Part shown: in pieces, positions 52,194 through 61,552 of the stretch
How the letters are laid out: every line of letters starts with the position of its first letter
Numbering within the stretch: the stretch's first letter is position 1
NCBI RefSeq assembly: GCF_004366635.1
Contig: NZ_SORN01000001.1
Span: 634,435 to 698,434, forward strand
From: Roseinatronobacter bogoriensis DSM 18756
GTDB lineage: Bacteria > Pseudomonadota > Alphaproteobacteria > Rhodobacterales > Rhodobacteraceae
Length of the DNA: 64,000 bases
Direction of reading: 5' to 3'
The notes under the pieces: model-generated
Database searches by the model: none
What the model saw: the letters and a program-made list of their open reading frames with translations, nothing else
Told to the model about the DNA's origin: nothing
Made by a program: the position numbers and the translations under genes

Positions 52194-53108
52194 ATGACGC
52201 AGGATTGCTCAAGCATAGAGCGCGTGCAGGCATTGCTGTCAGACCAATCCTATGTCGCCGATCGCGCGCTCTCGACAGTGGTGTTTCTGGCCCTCGCCCT
52301 CAATCGCCCGATATTTCTGGAGGGCGAACCCGGCACCGGCAAGACCGAAATCGCCAAGGCCATCGCCACCGCATTGGGCCGCCGCCTGATCCGCCTGCAA
52401 TGCTATGAAGGGCTGGATACAACCGCCGCCGTCTATGAATGGAATTTCGCTTCCCAAATGATCGCCATTCGCGCCGCCGAAGCGCAGGGCGACAAGGACA
52501 ACACGGGCGCGTTGCGCAAAACCCTGTTCGGCCCCGAATTCCTGATCGAACGCCCCTTGCTTCAGGCCATGCGCCCCCAGCCCGGCGGCCCGCCCGTCCT
52601 GCTGATCGACGAGATTGACCGCACCGACGAACCCTTCGAGGCATTTCTGCTCGAAGCGCTGTCCGACTATCAGGTGACCATCCCTGAATTGGGGCCCATC
52701 AAGGCCGCTGAACCGCCCATCGTCATCCTGACCTCCAACCGCACCCGCGAAGTGCATGACGCGCTCAAGCGGCGCTGCCTCTATCACTGGGTCGATTACC
52801 CCGATTTCGCGCGCGAACTCGAAATCCTCTCCGCCCGCGCCCCCGAAGCCTCGGACCGCCTCTCGCGTGAGGTGGTGGCCTTTGTCCAGCGCCTGCGCAG
52901 CGAAGATCTGTTCAAGAAACCCGGCGTCGCCGAAACCATCGACTGGGCGAAATGCCTGCTGGCGCTCGATGTGCTCGAACTCTCCCCCGAAGTAATCGCC
53001 GACACGCTCGGTGCGATCCTGAAATACCAGGATGACATTGCCCGCCTGCAAGGCATGGAAGCGAAAAAGATCCTCGATGAAGCCCGCCAATCCCTGGAAC
53101 CTGCATGA
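52194..53108 (+). CDS. MoxR-family AAA+ ATPase
   Basis: This 304-residue protein has Walker A GEPGTGKTEIAKAIA near residue 45, Walker B VLLIDEIDRTDEPFEAFLLE, sensor 1 in ILTSNRTRE and an arginine-rich C-terminal lid. It is followed by a VWA-domain gene, the classic MoxR-VWA chaperone pair that remodels or inserts metal cofactors in target enzymes. Here a CoxD/CoxE-like pair is the closest match; no carbon-monoxide dehydrogenase genes are in the window. Start at 52194 follows AAGGGAG. Confidence 0.88.
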   Translation: MTQDCSSIERVQALLSDQSYVADRALSTVVFLALALNRPIFLEGEPGTGKTEIAKAIATALGRRLIRLQCYEGLDTTAAVYEWNFASQMIAIRAAEAQGDKDNTGALRKTLFGPEFLIERPLLQAMRPQPGGPPVLLIDEIDRTDEPFEAFLLEALSDYQVTIPELGPIKAAEPPIVILTSNRTREVHDALKRRCLYHWVDYPDFARELEILSARAPEASDRLSREVVAFVQRLRSEDLFKKPGVAETIDWAKCLLALDVLELSPEVIADTLGAILKYQDDIARLQGMEAKKILDEARQSLEPA

Positions 53109-53172
53109 TTTTCATCCTTGCTGAAATATCCTGGGGTGAATTGGCGCAGCCAAGAGGGGCAAAGCCCCTGAA
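53109..53172 (+). repeat. Rhodobacterales-type intergenic repeat, copy B3
   Basis: Contains ATATCCTGGGGTGAATTGGC, then the hairpin-forming GGCGCAGCC and AGGGGCAAAGCCCCT. It is the closest relative of copy B1 (30257-30321) and fills the gap between moxR and the VWA gene. Confidence 0.7.
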
Positions 53173-53185
53173 CCCCCGCTGACTG

Positions 53186-54445
53186 ATGGCGCGCTATACT
53201 GATCTCGCTATTCCCGAAGACGGCAAGCTGGTCGACAATATCACCCATTTCGCGCGTGCCCTGCGCCGTGCGGGGCTTCCCATCGGGCCCGGCCGGGTGC
53301 AAGCCGCGATAGAGGCCGTGGCCGTGGCCGGTTTCGACCGCAAGCCGGATTTTTACTGGGTGCTGCATTCGGTTTTCGTCAACCGTCCTGAAGAGCGCCT
53401 GATCTTCAACCAGATTTTCCGCCTGTATTGGCGCGACCCGCGCTATCTCGAACACATGATGTCACTGATGCTGCCCGCGATCCGCAATGTAGCCGAGGAA
53501 AAGGCCGCCGAGGCCGCAGCAAAACGCGCCGCCGAAGCGCTGCTTGACGGGGCCGAAGCGCCCGACCGCCCACAGGCCCCTGAGGAGGGCGAGAATACCG
53601 AAATCCAGATTGACGCCTCGCAGACCGCCTCTGGCGAAGAACGGCTGCGCACGCTCGATTTCGAACAGATGTCCACGCAAGAGGCCGCGCAGGCACGGCG
53701 CATGCTGGCAAAGCTGTCGCTGCCGGTCAAACCGCTGGCCACCCGCCGCCTGAAACCCGATCTGCGCGGCCGTCAGCCCGATTGGCGCCGCACCCTGCGC
53801 GCCTCTTTGCGGCAGGGCGGCGAGGTCACGAAGCTGCATCACCGCCGCCCGGCGACCCGCTGGCCCGCCTTGGTGGTGCTGTGCGACATATCGGGGTCAA
53901 TGTCGCAATATTCGCGCATGGTGCTGCATTTCGTCCATGCGGTGGCCAACCGGCAGGGGCAGGGCTGGGCCAAGGTGCATGCCTTCACCTTTGGCACGCG
54001 CCTGACCAACATAACCCGCCACCTGCGTACCCGCGATGTTGATGCCGCGCTGGGCGCGGCGGGCGCGCAGGCGCAGGACTGGCAGGGCGGTACCCGCATC
54101 GGGGGGTGTTTGCGCGCCTTCAACCGCGACTGGTCGCGCCGGGTTCTGGGGCAGGGCGCAGTGGTGCTGCTGATCTCGGACGGGCTGGACCGCGATGATC
54201 CCGACCTGCTGGCCCATGAGATGGAGCGCCTTCATCTGTCCGCGCGCCGGTTGATCTGGCTTAACCCCTTGCTGCGCTGGGACAATTTCGCACCCCGCGC
54301 GCGGGGTGTGCGCGCCATGCTGCCCCATGTCGATGCATTTCGCGCCGCCCATTCCATCGCCTCGCTCGAAGCCCTGGCGGCGGCCATCTCCGACCCGCAG
54401 GACCGCGGCGAGAAGGCGCGGCTGATGGCGCTGCTCAATGATTGA
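53186..54445 (+). CDS. VWA-domain protein, CoxE-like partner of MoxR
   Basis: This 419-residue protein has an N-terminal helical region, an acidic linker near residue 130 (GEEAPDRPQAPEEGENTE-like, charge-rich) and a C-terminal von Willebrand A domain with the MIDAS motif CDISGSMSQYS near residue 235. It resembles CoxE/YehP-type proteins. With MoxR it likely forms a metal-cofactor insertion or remodelling complex. It is 77 bp downstream of moxR, separated by repeat B3. Confidence 0.85.
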   Translation: MARYTDLAIPEDGKLVDNITHFARALRRAGLPIGPGRVQAAIEAVAVAGFDRKPDFYWVLHSVFVNRPEERLIFNQIFRLYWRDPRYLEHMMSLMLPAIRNVAEEKAAEAAAKRAAEALLDGAEAPDRPQAPEEGENTEIQIDASQTASGEERLRTLDFEQMSTQEAAQARRMLAKLSLPVKPLATRRLKPDLRGRQPDWRRTLRASLRQGGEVTKLHHRRPATRWPALVVLCDISGSMSQYSRMVLHFVHAVANRQGQGWAKVHAFTFGTRLTNITRHLRTRDVDAALGAAGAQAQDWQGGTRIGGCLRAFNRDWSRRVLGQGAVVLLISDGLDRDDPDLLAHEMERLHLSARRLIWLNPLLRWDNFAPRARGVRAMLPHVDAFRAAHSIASLEALAAAISDPQDRGEKARLMALLND

Positions 54446-54496
54446 TCTCGACGCGTCTTTGCGTCACGATAGGATCAGCTCAAGGAGGGCCGCGAG

Positions 54497-54820
54497 ATGC
54501 AGATCAGCGCAACCAGTGACGAGCAGACCGTCATTTCCACATTCGAGATGACACCGGGCACCTGCACCGATGTACTCGAAGCCTTGCAAGACGCCTATGA
54601 CAAGGTCATTCGCCATCAGCCGGGCTTTCGTGGCGCGGCGCTTCACGTCAACGATGCCCAGACGCGCATTTGCACCTATTCGCGCTGGCGCGCGCGGGCG
54701 GATTTTCAGGCCATGCTGCGCACCCCCGAAATGCGCGAGCGCAACCGCGCCATCGCCGCACTCTGCGCGCGATTCGAACCTGTGATGTATGACGTCGCCG
54801 CAACCTATCCGGCGCAGTGA
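54497..54820 (+). CDS. Antibiotic biosynthesis monooxygenase (ABM)-like protein
   Basis: This 107-residue protein is a single ferredoxin-like ABM domain: VISTFEMTPGTCTDVLEALQDAYDKVIRHQPGFRGAALHV, followed by WRARADFQAML. Members form dimeric beta-barrels; many are of unknown role. A strong AAGGAGGG precedes the start. No partner gene is evident; it lies between the VWA gene and thpR. Confidence 0.72.
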   Translation: MQISATSDEQTVISTFEMTPGTCTDVLEALQDAYDKVIRHQPGFRGAALHVNDAQTRICTYSRWRARADFQAMLRTPEMRERNRAIAALCARFEPVMYDVAATYPAQ

Positions 54821-54832
54821 AAGCCCTGTTGC

Positions 54833-55393
54833 ATGCGTGTCTTTCTGGGGCTGGAACTGCCCACGCATATCCGCAGCCAGCTTGTGTTGCAGCAGTTTCT
54901 GCTGCCGGTCAAACGCAAGCTGCCGCCCGAGAATTTCCACATCACGCTGGTCTTTCTTGGCACTGCGCAGATGCCGCAGCTAGAGGCGCTTGACGAGGAA
55001 CTGTCGCGCCTTGATGTCGCGGATTTCGAGCTGCGCCTTGAAGGGCTGGGGCTGTATGGCAAGGGCGCGCCCCATAACCTTCATGCGCGCGTAACCCCTG
55101 TGCCGGAATTGCTGGCGCTGAACCGCAAGCTGATGCATCTGGCGCGCGGCGCAGGCTTCACCCCGGAGGCACGGCGCTACAGCCCGCATGTCACCCTGTC
55201 CTATCTGCGCCCCGACAGCTTCAATCAGGCCGAACTGGAAGCGGCGGTGGCCCGTGACATGGGCTTTCGCAGCGATGCGTTCACCGTGTCGGACATCGCG
55301 CTGTTCCGCTCGCATCTGCGCCCGGATGGGGCCGAATACGATGTGCTTGAACGCTACCCCCTGTCGGTAAGGGGCCGCGATGTGAAGCTGTAG
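54833..55393 (+). CDS. thpR: RNA 2',3'-cyclic phosphodiesterase ThpR
   Basis: This 186-residue protein of the 2H phosphoesterase (LigT) family has both HxT/S motifs: FHITLVFLG near residue 40 and PHVTLSYLR near residue 120. It hydrolyses 2',3'-cyclic phosphates at RNA ends. Its end overlaps the convergent YgjP-like gene by 40 bp. Confidence 0.9.
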   Translation: MRVFLGLELPTHIRSQLVLQQFLLPVKRKLPPENFHITLVFLGTAQMPQLEALDEELSRLDVADFELRLEGLGLYGKGAPHNLHARVTPVPELLALNRKLMHLARGAGFTPEARRYSPHVTLSYLRPDSFNQAELEAAVARDMGFRSDAFTVSDIALFRSHLRPDGAEYDVLERYPLSVRGRDVKL

Positions 55394-56085
55394 CTGTGCA
55401 GCACGGCGCCATTATTGCTCAACCAGTCGCGATAGGTCTGATAATCGGGCATCAATTGCGCCACGCAGGACCAGAATACCCGCGAATGATCCATGTACTC
55501 CAGATGCGCGACCTCATGCGCCGCGACATAGTCCAACACCTCTGGCGGGGCCATGATCAGCCGCCACGAGAACATCAGCCGCCCCTGCGCGGTGCACGAT
55601 CCCCAGCGCGACCGCGTGTCGCGCAAGGTGATCGCGCTGAAGGGCTTGCCCAGTGCCTGAGCATATCGCGTGGCCGCCGGAACCAGCGCCGCGCGCGCGC
55701 TGGCTTTTAGGTAGGTCGCCACCCGTAGCGCCGTCCGCGTTCCGGTCGGATCAGGCGGGACCAGCAATTCCGCATCCCGCACCCGGATGCGCGACCCGGT
55801 GCTTGCGGTGATTCGCAGGGTCCGCCCCCCGAACAGGATGTCCCCGCCAATTTCCACCCTTGTCGGCTCTGGCAGTCGCGTCAGCGCGGTGCGCAGCCAT
55901 ATTTCGCGTTCCTGCAAAAATTCCAGCGCCTCGTTCAGATGCGCGCCGCGCGGCATGGTCAGGGTGATCCGCCGGTCCAGCCCCGACACACGCAGGCTTA
56001 ACCGCCGGGCCTGTCCCGAACGCCGCAACTGCACAGCAATCTCGGGTGACCCTTGCAATATCGCAATTCCGTTTTCGACCCGCAT
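55354..56085 (-). CDS. YgjP-like zinc metallopeptidase (DUF45/M48-related)
   Basis: This 243-residue protein has RDTRSRWGSCTAQGRLMFSWRLIMAP and the zinc motif HEVAHLEYMDHSRVFW (HExxH plus a third ligand) near residue 190. It belongs to the SprT/YgjP metal-dependent hydrolase family of unknown substrate. The start at 56085 follows GAGAGGGCAG; an ATG four codons upstream is possible. It overlaps thpR by 40 bp, convergently. Confidence 0.88.
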   Translation of the reverse strand: MRVENGIAILQGSPEIAVQLRRSGQARRLSLRVSGLDRRITLTMPRGAHLNEALEFLQEREIWLRTALTRLPEPTRVEIGGDILFGGRTLRITASTGSRIRVRDAELLVPPDPTGTRTALRVATYLKASARAALVPAATRYAQALGKPFSAITLRDTRSRWGSCTAQGRLMFSWRLIMAPPEVLDYVAAHEVAHLEYMDHSRVFWSCVAQLMPDYQTYRDWLSNNGAVLHSYSFTSRPLTDRG

Positions 56086-56243
56086 CTGCCCTCTCATCGG
56101 GGGTGTTATCGTCCATATTGGCTGTCCCATGCGGGAATTTGCCCCTGCAAGCGGCAATGCCGGCCTCACAGGTCTTTACAGCATGACCGAGTTATGGCAC
56201 GGCACCAAGCTTGAAGGAAGGCACGCGAACAAAGGAAATGTCG

Positions 56244-56552
56244 ATGTCCAATCCAGAATGGGGCGTTAAGCGGGTCTGCCCTGAAACCGGAAAGCGGTTT
56301 TATGACCTGAACAAATCACCGATCATCAGCCCCTATACGGGCAAGGTGGTCACGATCGACACCAATGATCGTCGCGAAGAAGCGAATGCCGCCGCGTTGA
56401 AAGCCAAGGCCGCATCCGAGAAGGATGAAGATGATCTGCTGGTGGATGACGATGATGCAGTCGAAGTCGATGACGAACTGCTGGAAGATGATGATGAAGA
56501 TACTGTCGCGCTGGATGATCTGGCCGATGTTGCATCGGATGATGACGACTGA
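56244..56552 (+). CDS. TIGR02300-family protein with acidic tail
   Basis: This 102-residue protein starts MSNPEWGVKRVCPETGKRFYDLNKSPIISPYTGKV, the TIGR02300 signature, and ends in a run of Asp/Glu residues (from about residue 60). Function is unknown; the family is restricted to alphaproteobacteria. The start at 56244 has an AAGGA seven bases upstream; an ATG two codons earlier is possible. Confidence 0.88.
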   Translation: MSNPEWGVKRVCPETGKRFYDLNKSPIISPYTGKVVTIDTNDRREEANAAALKAKAASEKDEDDLLVDDDDAVEVDDELLEDDDEDTVALDDLADVASDDDD

Positions 56553-56646
56553 GTGATTGAGAGCGGCAGATCAGTGTTTTTTTTGTTGCACTGGTCTGCG
56601 CGCTCTCGTATGAGGCGGCAACGCAACGATACGTTGTTGCAAAAGT

Positions 56647-56722
<76 letters not shown>

Positions 56723-56742
56723 GATAAACCGGGAAGCCGGAT

Positions 56743-56775
56743 AGAAAAAAGCCTCGCTCCGGCGGGGCTTTTTCT
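56743..56775 (+). terminator. Terminator after tRNA-Ala
   Basis: GCCTCGC and GCGGGGC form a 7-bp stem (one G-T pair), flanked by A-rich sequence on the left and CTTTTTC on the right, so the hairpin can end transcripts in both directions. Confidence 0.78.
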
Positions 56776-56878
56776 GTGTAACCCGCCGGGGTTGCCGGAT
56801 ATTTGCAACACTCCGACCCTGCTCAGATTGCGGTCTGGCCTTGCATGGTCCGGCCCAAGGCTGCCAGTCCGACATCGC

Positions 56879-58444
56879 CTATTCGGCAGGTGGGACAGCG
56901 CTGGCGGGGCGCATATTTCTGGGCAGGAACGGGACCAGCAATTCCCATCCTTCGCGCAATGTGGCACGCCCGGTCGGAAAGGCGCTGATGACCAGAACCG
57001 TTAGCCCATATGACACCGCTGCACCTGTCAGCAAGGTCAGGATTGGCGGTTCCGGCAGCAGTGGCCGGATCAGGAACACCCCGCCGATTGCCAAATGCGC
57101 CGCCAGCATCAACGGCCCCGCAGACGCAATGACATCGCGCAACGCCACCGGACCTTTGCGGCACAGCCAGACCCACAGAATCGGCGTTTTGACATATTGC
57201 GCAACAGACAGCGCGATGGCGACACCAACCGCCCCATAGGGCAACCCGAGCACATAGGCGCAAAGCGCCAGCCCCGCCATGATTCCCCCCCAGATCATGA
57301 AATCGCGTGTGCGTCCCTGTGAAATGAACAGCCATTCTGATGTACTGTTCAGCATATGCAGCAGGCTTGCAAAACCCAGCGCCTGAAAGATCGGTGCCGC
57401 GTTCTGCCACTGCGCGCCAAGCGCCAGCTCCACCGCCGAATCCGCCAGCGCGATGGCACAGGCCACCCCCGGCAAGGACACGATTAGCAGCAGCCGCTGT
57501 ACCCGAAGATAGGCACTGCGATAGCGATGTGGTTCATCCAGCAACCGTGACAGGCTTGGAATCATCACCCGTTTAAGCGGGTTGGACATTTGAAGCATGG
57601 GAAAAAGCAGCAATTTATAGGCGCGGTCATACAAGCCCAACTCAAACACACCCCAAGCCCGACCGATCAGCACCTTATCGCTGTTATGGGTCACAAAATT
57701 GCTCAGGTTAAAACCCGTGACCCCCGCACCAAACCCCAGAAGCGACCGCCCTTGCGATACCCATCTGGGGCGGCTGGGCAGCCAAGCGGCGCTGATCCAT
57801 GTCAGTAAGGTGGGAACCAGCGTGCCCGCGACCATACCCGCAAACACCGCCCAGTAATCCGGCCTGTACAGCGCCCAGAGCGTCGCGACACCAAAGGCGC
57901 TGACCGCGCCTGTGGCCGAAATTGCGGCGACCCTTCCAAAATGCATCCTGCGTTGCAAAATAGCCCCATGTTGCGCCGACACGCCGCTGATCAGCACAAT
58001 AACCGACAGCGCCGCAATAAGCGGGCCGATCCTGTCGTCGTTATAGAAGGCTGCGATCATGGGGGCAGCTAGAAACAGCAACGTGGCCAGCGTCAGGCTT
58101 GCCGCAATATTGACCCAAAACAGAAAACTGACCTCTTCCTGCCGGATATTGGGGCGTTGCACTGTCGCCTGAAGCAGCCCGAAATCCTGCATCATCCCGA
58201 CAAGAACGATAATCGGCAAACACATCGCGATCAGGCCGAAATCGGCAGGCGCCAACAATCGCGACAGCACCACAACCGACCCGATCTGCGTGGCCAGCAT
58301 GACGGCTTGCGACAGTGCCGTATGTAATGCACCACGCCCGACACTGGACCTGAGAGAGCCGGCAGGGGGATCGAAGATATTCTGGCGCAAGAGAAAACCT
58401 GTATCGTTGCCAAGTTGCCAGAAACCGGCCCGGTGTCTGGCCAC
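56879..58444 (-). CDS. Oligosaccharide flippase (Wzx/MATE-like polysaccharide biosynthesis protein)
   Basis: This protein of about 521 residues has around 12-14 hydrophobic segments and the polysaccharide-synthase N-terminal pattern GALHTALSQAVMLATQIGSVVVLSRLLAPADFG. It resembles Wzx/RfbX-type flippases that move undecaprenyl-linked oligosaccharide across the inner membrane. The start is uncertain: the annotated GTG at 58444 lacks a ribosome-binding site and the membrane domain begins near residue 35. It is divergent from the first glycosyltransferase gene, hinting at an exopolysaccharide or capsule locus continuing to the right. Confidence 0.8.
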   Translation of the reverse strand: MARHRAGFWQLGNDTGFLLRQNIFDPPAGSLRSSVGRGALHTALSQAVMLATQIGSVVVLSRLLAPADFGLIAMCLPIIVLVGMMQDFGLLQATVQRPNIRQEEVSFLFWVNIAASLTLATLLFLAAPMIAAFYNDDRIGPLIAALSVIVLISGVSAQHGAILQRRMHFGRVAAISATGAVSAFGVATLWALYRPDYWAVFAGMVAGTLVPTLLTWISAAWLPSRPRWVSQGRSLLGFGAGVTGFNLSNFVTHNSDKVLIGRAWGVFELGLYDRAYKLLLFPMLQMSNPLKRVMIPSLSRLLDEPHRYRSAYLRVQRLLLIVSLPGVACAIALADSAVELALGAQWQNAAPIFQALGFASLLHMLNSTSEWLFISQGRTRDFMIWGGIMAGLALCAYVLGLPYGAVGVAIALSVAQYVKTPILWVWLCRKGPVALRDVIASAGPLMLAAHLAIGGVFLIRPLLPEPPILTLLTGAAVSYGLTVLVISAFPTGRATLREGWELLVPFLPRNMRPASAVPPAE

Positions 58445-58614
58445 ACGAATTCGGATCGCGGACAGGGTTAATGCCCAATTTCCTTAAATGTTCCAAACTG
58501 ATTGGGAACAAAGCGGCGCTGTGGCAGTTTTCGGTCGTAAGCTGGCATCTGTTCAGTCATGAGCTGGCCCAGGCAAAGCGCTTGTCCCACAGGCAAACGG
58601 AAGCAGAGTTGACC

Positions 58615-59832
58615 ATGACAGATATCCCCCGCGTTTCGGTGATCATTCCGACATTCAACCGGCATATGTATCTTGCAGATGCAGTCCGTTCGCTGCTTGA
58701 CCAGACCCGCCCGCCTTTTGACATCGTGGTCGTGGATGACGGCTCAACCGACGGCACACCGGGCATAGAGGCCGAATTCGCCCCCTTCATCACCTATATC
58801 CATCAGGACAGCGCTGGCAGACGTACCGCCATTGCCACGGGCCTGAAACATTGCCGGGGAGAGCTTGTCTGGATCATGGATGACGATGACATCGCCGCAT
58901 CCGATGCGCTGGAACGGTTGACGGCACCATTTCGCGACAATCCCGCCCTTGTCCTGAGCTATGGTAATACAATCCGCATTGAACCGCCCGGCCAGAATGC
59001 ACCGGATCTGCCTGGCGCATCTCCCGATGATCCGCGCCCCTTTCTTGTCCAGCTTATGGAAGATGGCTTTGCCGCCGGTCCGCCCTGTGTGCTGGCGCGC
59101 CGCGATGCGCTGGTGCGCATGCTGCCCTTCGACCGTTCGATTATTTCATCGGTCGATTATTACCTCAGCATGGGCCTTGCATTGCAGGGACCGGCAGCCT
59201 TCGTTGACAGCGTGGTGCTGCATCAGCGCCAGCATCCGGGGCAGCGCGGCCCCAAGGGCGACCGTCAGGCACAGGCCGAATGGGGCACAAACTGGATCTA
59301 TCACGACACATACCTGCTCAAACAGGTGATCGCAGACCTGCCGCTTCAGGCTTATGTAAACGCGCCCCCTTGGAAAGAGCGCGCGCTGACCCCAGAGCAG
59401 CAGCGCCTTGCGCTGATACAGAAAGCGGTGATCGCAGGCCGCAAGAAATTATGGCCCGAAGCGACCGCTGCATTGCAACAGGGCATGAACATCCTGCCCG
59501 ATACACCCCTGAGCGCAGATGAAACACGCGTGCTCGCGGGGATGCTGGGGTGCCGCTACGGAATTGCCGAGGTGCATCAAAACCCCGAGATCCTGCTTGG
59601 TCTTCGCAAGGTCTGCGCCGGGCGCAGGGACCGGACCAGAATTCTGGTCACCCTGTCGCGACCGCTGTTGCACGACATCGGGCTTGCCCGCAGCGACCGT
59701 GACCTGACGCGCGCTGCGCAAATCATCAGATCATGGTCAAGGCTGATGGGCATCCCGGCGACATGGGGCGCTTTGAAATCGGCATTCGGACGCAATCTTG
59801 CAAAAAAGACGACAAACCCGCGCGCAGGCTAG
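58615..59832 (+). CDS. Family 2 glycosyltransferase, first of two tandem paralogues
   Basis: This 405-residue GT-A glycosyltransferase has the family-2 opening PRVSVIIPTFNRHMYLADAVRSLLDQ, the nucleotide-sugar segment VVDDGSTDGTPGI, and the metal motif LVWIMDDDDIAASDAL near residue 90. The donor and acceptor are unknown. Start at 58615 is chosen because the fold begins a few residues later; a longer frame reaches 58471. It is closely related to the gene at 60332 and ends in a TAG whose last bases are the start of repeat R6. Confidence 0.85.
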   Translation: MTDIPRVSVIIPTFNRHMYLADAVRSLLDQTRPPFDIVVVDDGSTDGTPGIEAEFAPFITYIHQDSAGRRTAIATGLKHCRGELVWIMDDDDIAASDALERLTAPFRDNPALVLSYGNTIRIEPPGQNAPDLPGASPDDPRPFLVQLMEDGFAAGPPCVLARRDALVRMLPFDRSIISSVDYYLSMGLALQGPAAFVDSVVLHQRQHPGQRGPKGDRQAQAEWGTNWIYHDTYLLKQVIADLPLQAYVNAPPWKERALTPEQQRLALIQKAVIAGRKKLWPEATAALQQGMNILPDTPLSADETRVLAGMLGCRYGIAEVHQNPEILLGLRKVCAGRRDRTRILVTLSRPLLHDIGLARSDRDLTRAAQIIRSWSRLMGIPATWGALKSAFGRNLAKKTTNPRAG

Positions 59833-60056
59833 TGTTCGCCACCTGACGCAAGAGACACTGTGACTGTTGGGAGGGCGTTGTTTAGGGTAGATGGTTTCGA
59901 CAAGCCGCGCAGCGCCGTGCCGTGGGTGCGGCCCTTTGAGTCGCGGCGGCCTTCGGCCTTGATTCCGCGCAACCCTATGCTCCATTTGTCCGGCAAAGCC
60001 GCCCCTTGCGACAGAATCGCGTGTGGCGCGGGAACCTTTCGTCAGGTGGCGAACAC
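59832..60056. repeat. Dispersed element R6 with perfect terminal inverted repeats and a deleted core
   Basis: A 225-bp element with perfect 17-bp terminal inverted repeats: GTGTTCGCCACCTGACG at 59832-59848 and its reverse complement at 60040-60056. Its first base is the last base of the glycosyltransferase stop codon. The core is inverted and reduced to 59903-59970: the far left arm is joined to the last dozen bases of the right arm, and the central roughly 100 bp is missing. The right outer arm contains CGCGTGTGGCGCGGGA, also seen in R2 and R7. The remaining gap to 60331 holds no recognisable feature. Confidence 0.85.
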
Positions 60057-60331
60057 TCGGGCTTGGCGCGCAAACCTGTCGCCGTGGACCACCTGTTTCA
60101 ATCTGTTCGGGAACAATTCACCACAGCGCGGGTTCACGCCCCATATCTCAGCGCCAAATTTTCGTGTGAGGGAAAAGCCAAGGTGTATTGATGCGACAAC
60201 ACGCTCCAGCAGTTTCAGAAGGCCGCCAGACCATATTTCTAACCAGAACACTCAGGCGGCACTTTCAGCGGATTTGATGACACAGACACAAGCTATGGTG
60301 CCGATATCCAATTTCGGACAAATGGGAATTC

Positions 60332-61552
60332 ATGATGAAAGAGTCACTCCGCGTTTCGGTGATCCTGCCAACCTTCAATCGAGAACGATATCTAGCAGAC
60401 TCCATCACCTCGATACTGGAACAGACCAAACCGCCGCTGGAAATTCTGGTGGTTGACGATGGCTCGACCGACCGCACGCCAGAAATCTGTTCACAGTTTG
60501 CCGCACTGATTACCTATATCAGACAAGATAACGCAGGCAAACTGACAGCCATTGCGACAGGTCTGGACAAGGCTGGCGGCGACCTTGTCTGGATCATGGA
60601 TGACGACGACATCGCCGCGCCCGATGCGCTGGAACGCCTGACCGAACCCTTTGCCCGCAATCCTGAACTTGTGCTAACCTATGGCAAGATGACCCGCTTT
60701 GACGAGGGCGCCCTCCAAAGCCGGGAAGAGGTTGTCGAATACCCAGAAGATGGCAGGCCATTTCTTGTCCGACTGATGGAGGACTGTTTCATCACCGGAC
60801 ATCCATGTGTCCTTGTGCGCCGTGATGCCTTGGAACAGATGCGACCCTTTGACAGCAAAGTCTTGGCATCAGTCGATTATTATTTGCATCTGGGTGTCGC
60901 GATTCAGGGGCCCGTGGCTTTCGTTGACAGTGTGGTTCTTCGGCAAAGGCAGCATCCGGGCCTTCGCGGTCCCAGAACCCTCCGCTACGCAGAGGGCGAT
61001 AGAAACGCAAAATGGATCGCGCATGACGCATATCTGCTGAAGAAATTGATATCTGACCTGCCGCAACGCGCCTATCTGGCCCCGCCACCCTGGAGCAAAC
61101 GCCGCCTGACCGCCGCCGAACAGCGCATGGCCTTGATTCAGAAATCCGTCATCGCGGGCCGCAAGAAACTGTGGCCAGACGCGATCGACTCTCTCGATGC
61201 CGCGCTCGATATCATGCGCGATACCCCGCTGCGACAGGATGAACTGAATGTGTTGGCGGGAATGCTGGGCTGCCGCTATGGCATTTCCGAGGTGCATGAG
61301 GCACCTGACATCCTGCACGAGCTGTACACAGCCAGCGTTGAGCGCGACGACCGGACAAGAATTCTGACCGCCCTGTCGCGCCCATTGCTGCACGAGATCA
61401 AGATTGCGTGGCGTCAACTGGATGCGACGCGCGCGGCACAGGCCGTCAGGTCATGGTTCCGGCTGATGGATGTGCATGCAACATGGTGTGCTTTTCAATC
61501 CGCTGTTGGGCGTAACCTTGGCAGGATGGCCACAAGGTCACGCGCAAGCTAG
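60332..61552 (+). CDS. Family 2 glycosyltransferase, second tandem paralogue
   Basis: This 406-residue protein parallels the gene at 58615 along its full length: LRVSVILPTFNRERYLADSITSILEQ, LVVDDGSTDRTPEI, the DxD motif WIMDDDDIAAPDALERL, and a matching C-terminal region RTRILTALSRPLLHEI. The two differ throughout, so the duplication is not recent. An internal MM start at 60332 or 60335 gives the family N-terminus. It too ends at a TAG where a repeat (R7) begins. Confidence 0.85.
   Translation: MMKESLRVSVILPTFNRERYLADSITSILEQTKPPLEILVVDDGSTDRTPEICSQFAALITYIRQDNAGKLTAIATGLDKAGGDLVWIMDDDDIAAPDALERLTEPFARNPELVLTYGKMTRFDEGALQSREEVVEYPEDGRPFLVRLMEDCFITGHPCVLVRRDALEQMRPFDSKVLASVDYYLHLGVAIQGPVAFVDSVVLRQRQHPGLRGPRTLRYAEGDRNAKWIAHDAYLLKKLISDLPQRAYLAPPPWSKRRLTAAEQRMALIQKSVIAGRKKLWPDAIDSLDAALDIMRDTPLRQDELNVLAGMLGCRYGISEVHEAPDILHELYTASVERDDRTRILTALSRPLLHEIKIAWRQLDATRAAQAVRSWFRLMDVHATWCAFQSAVGRNLGRMATRSRAS

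Noticed and set aside
59833..60331. Insertion sequence or transposase gene near the paired glycosyltransferases
   Set aside because: Terminal inverted repeats are present, but the 225-bp element has no room for a transposase and no frame resembles one; it can only be non-autonomous.
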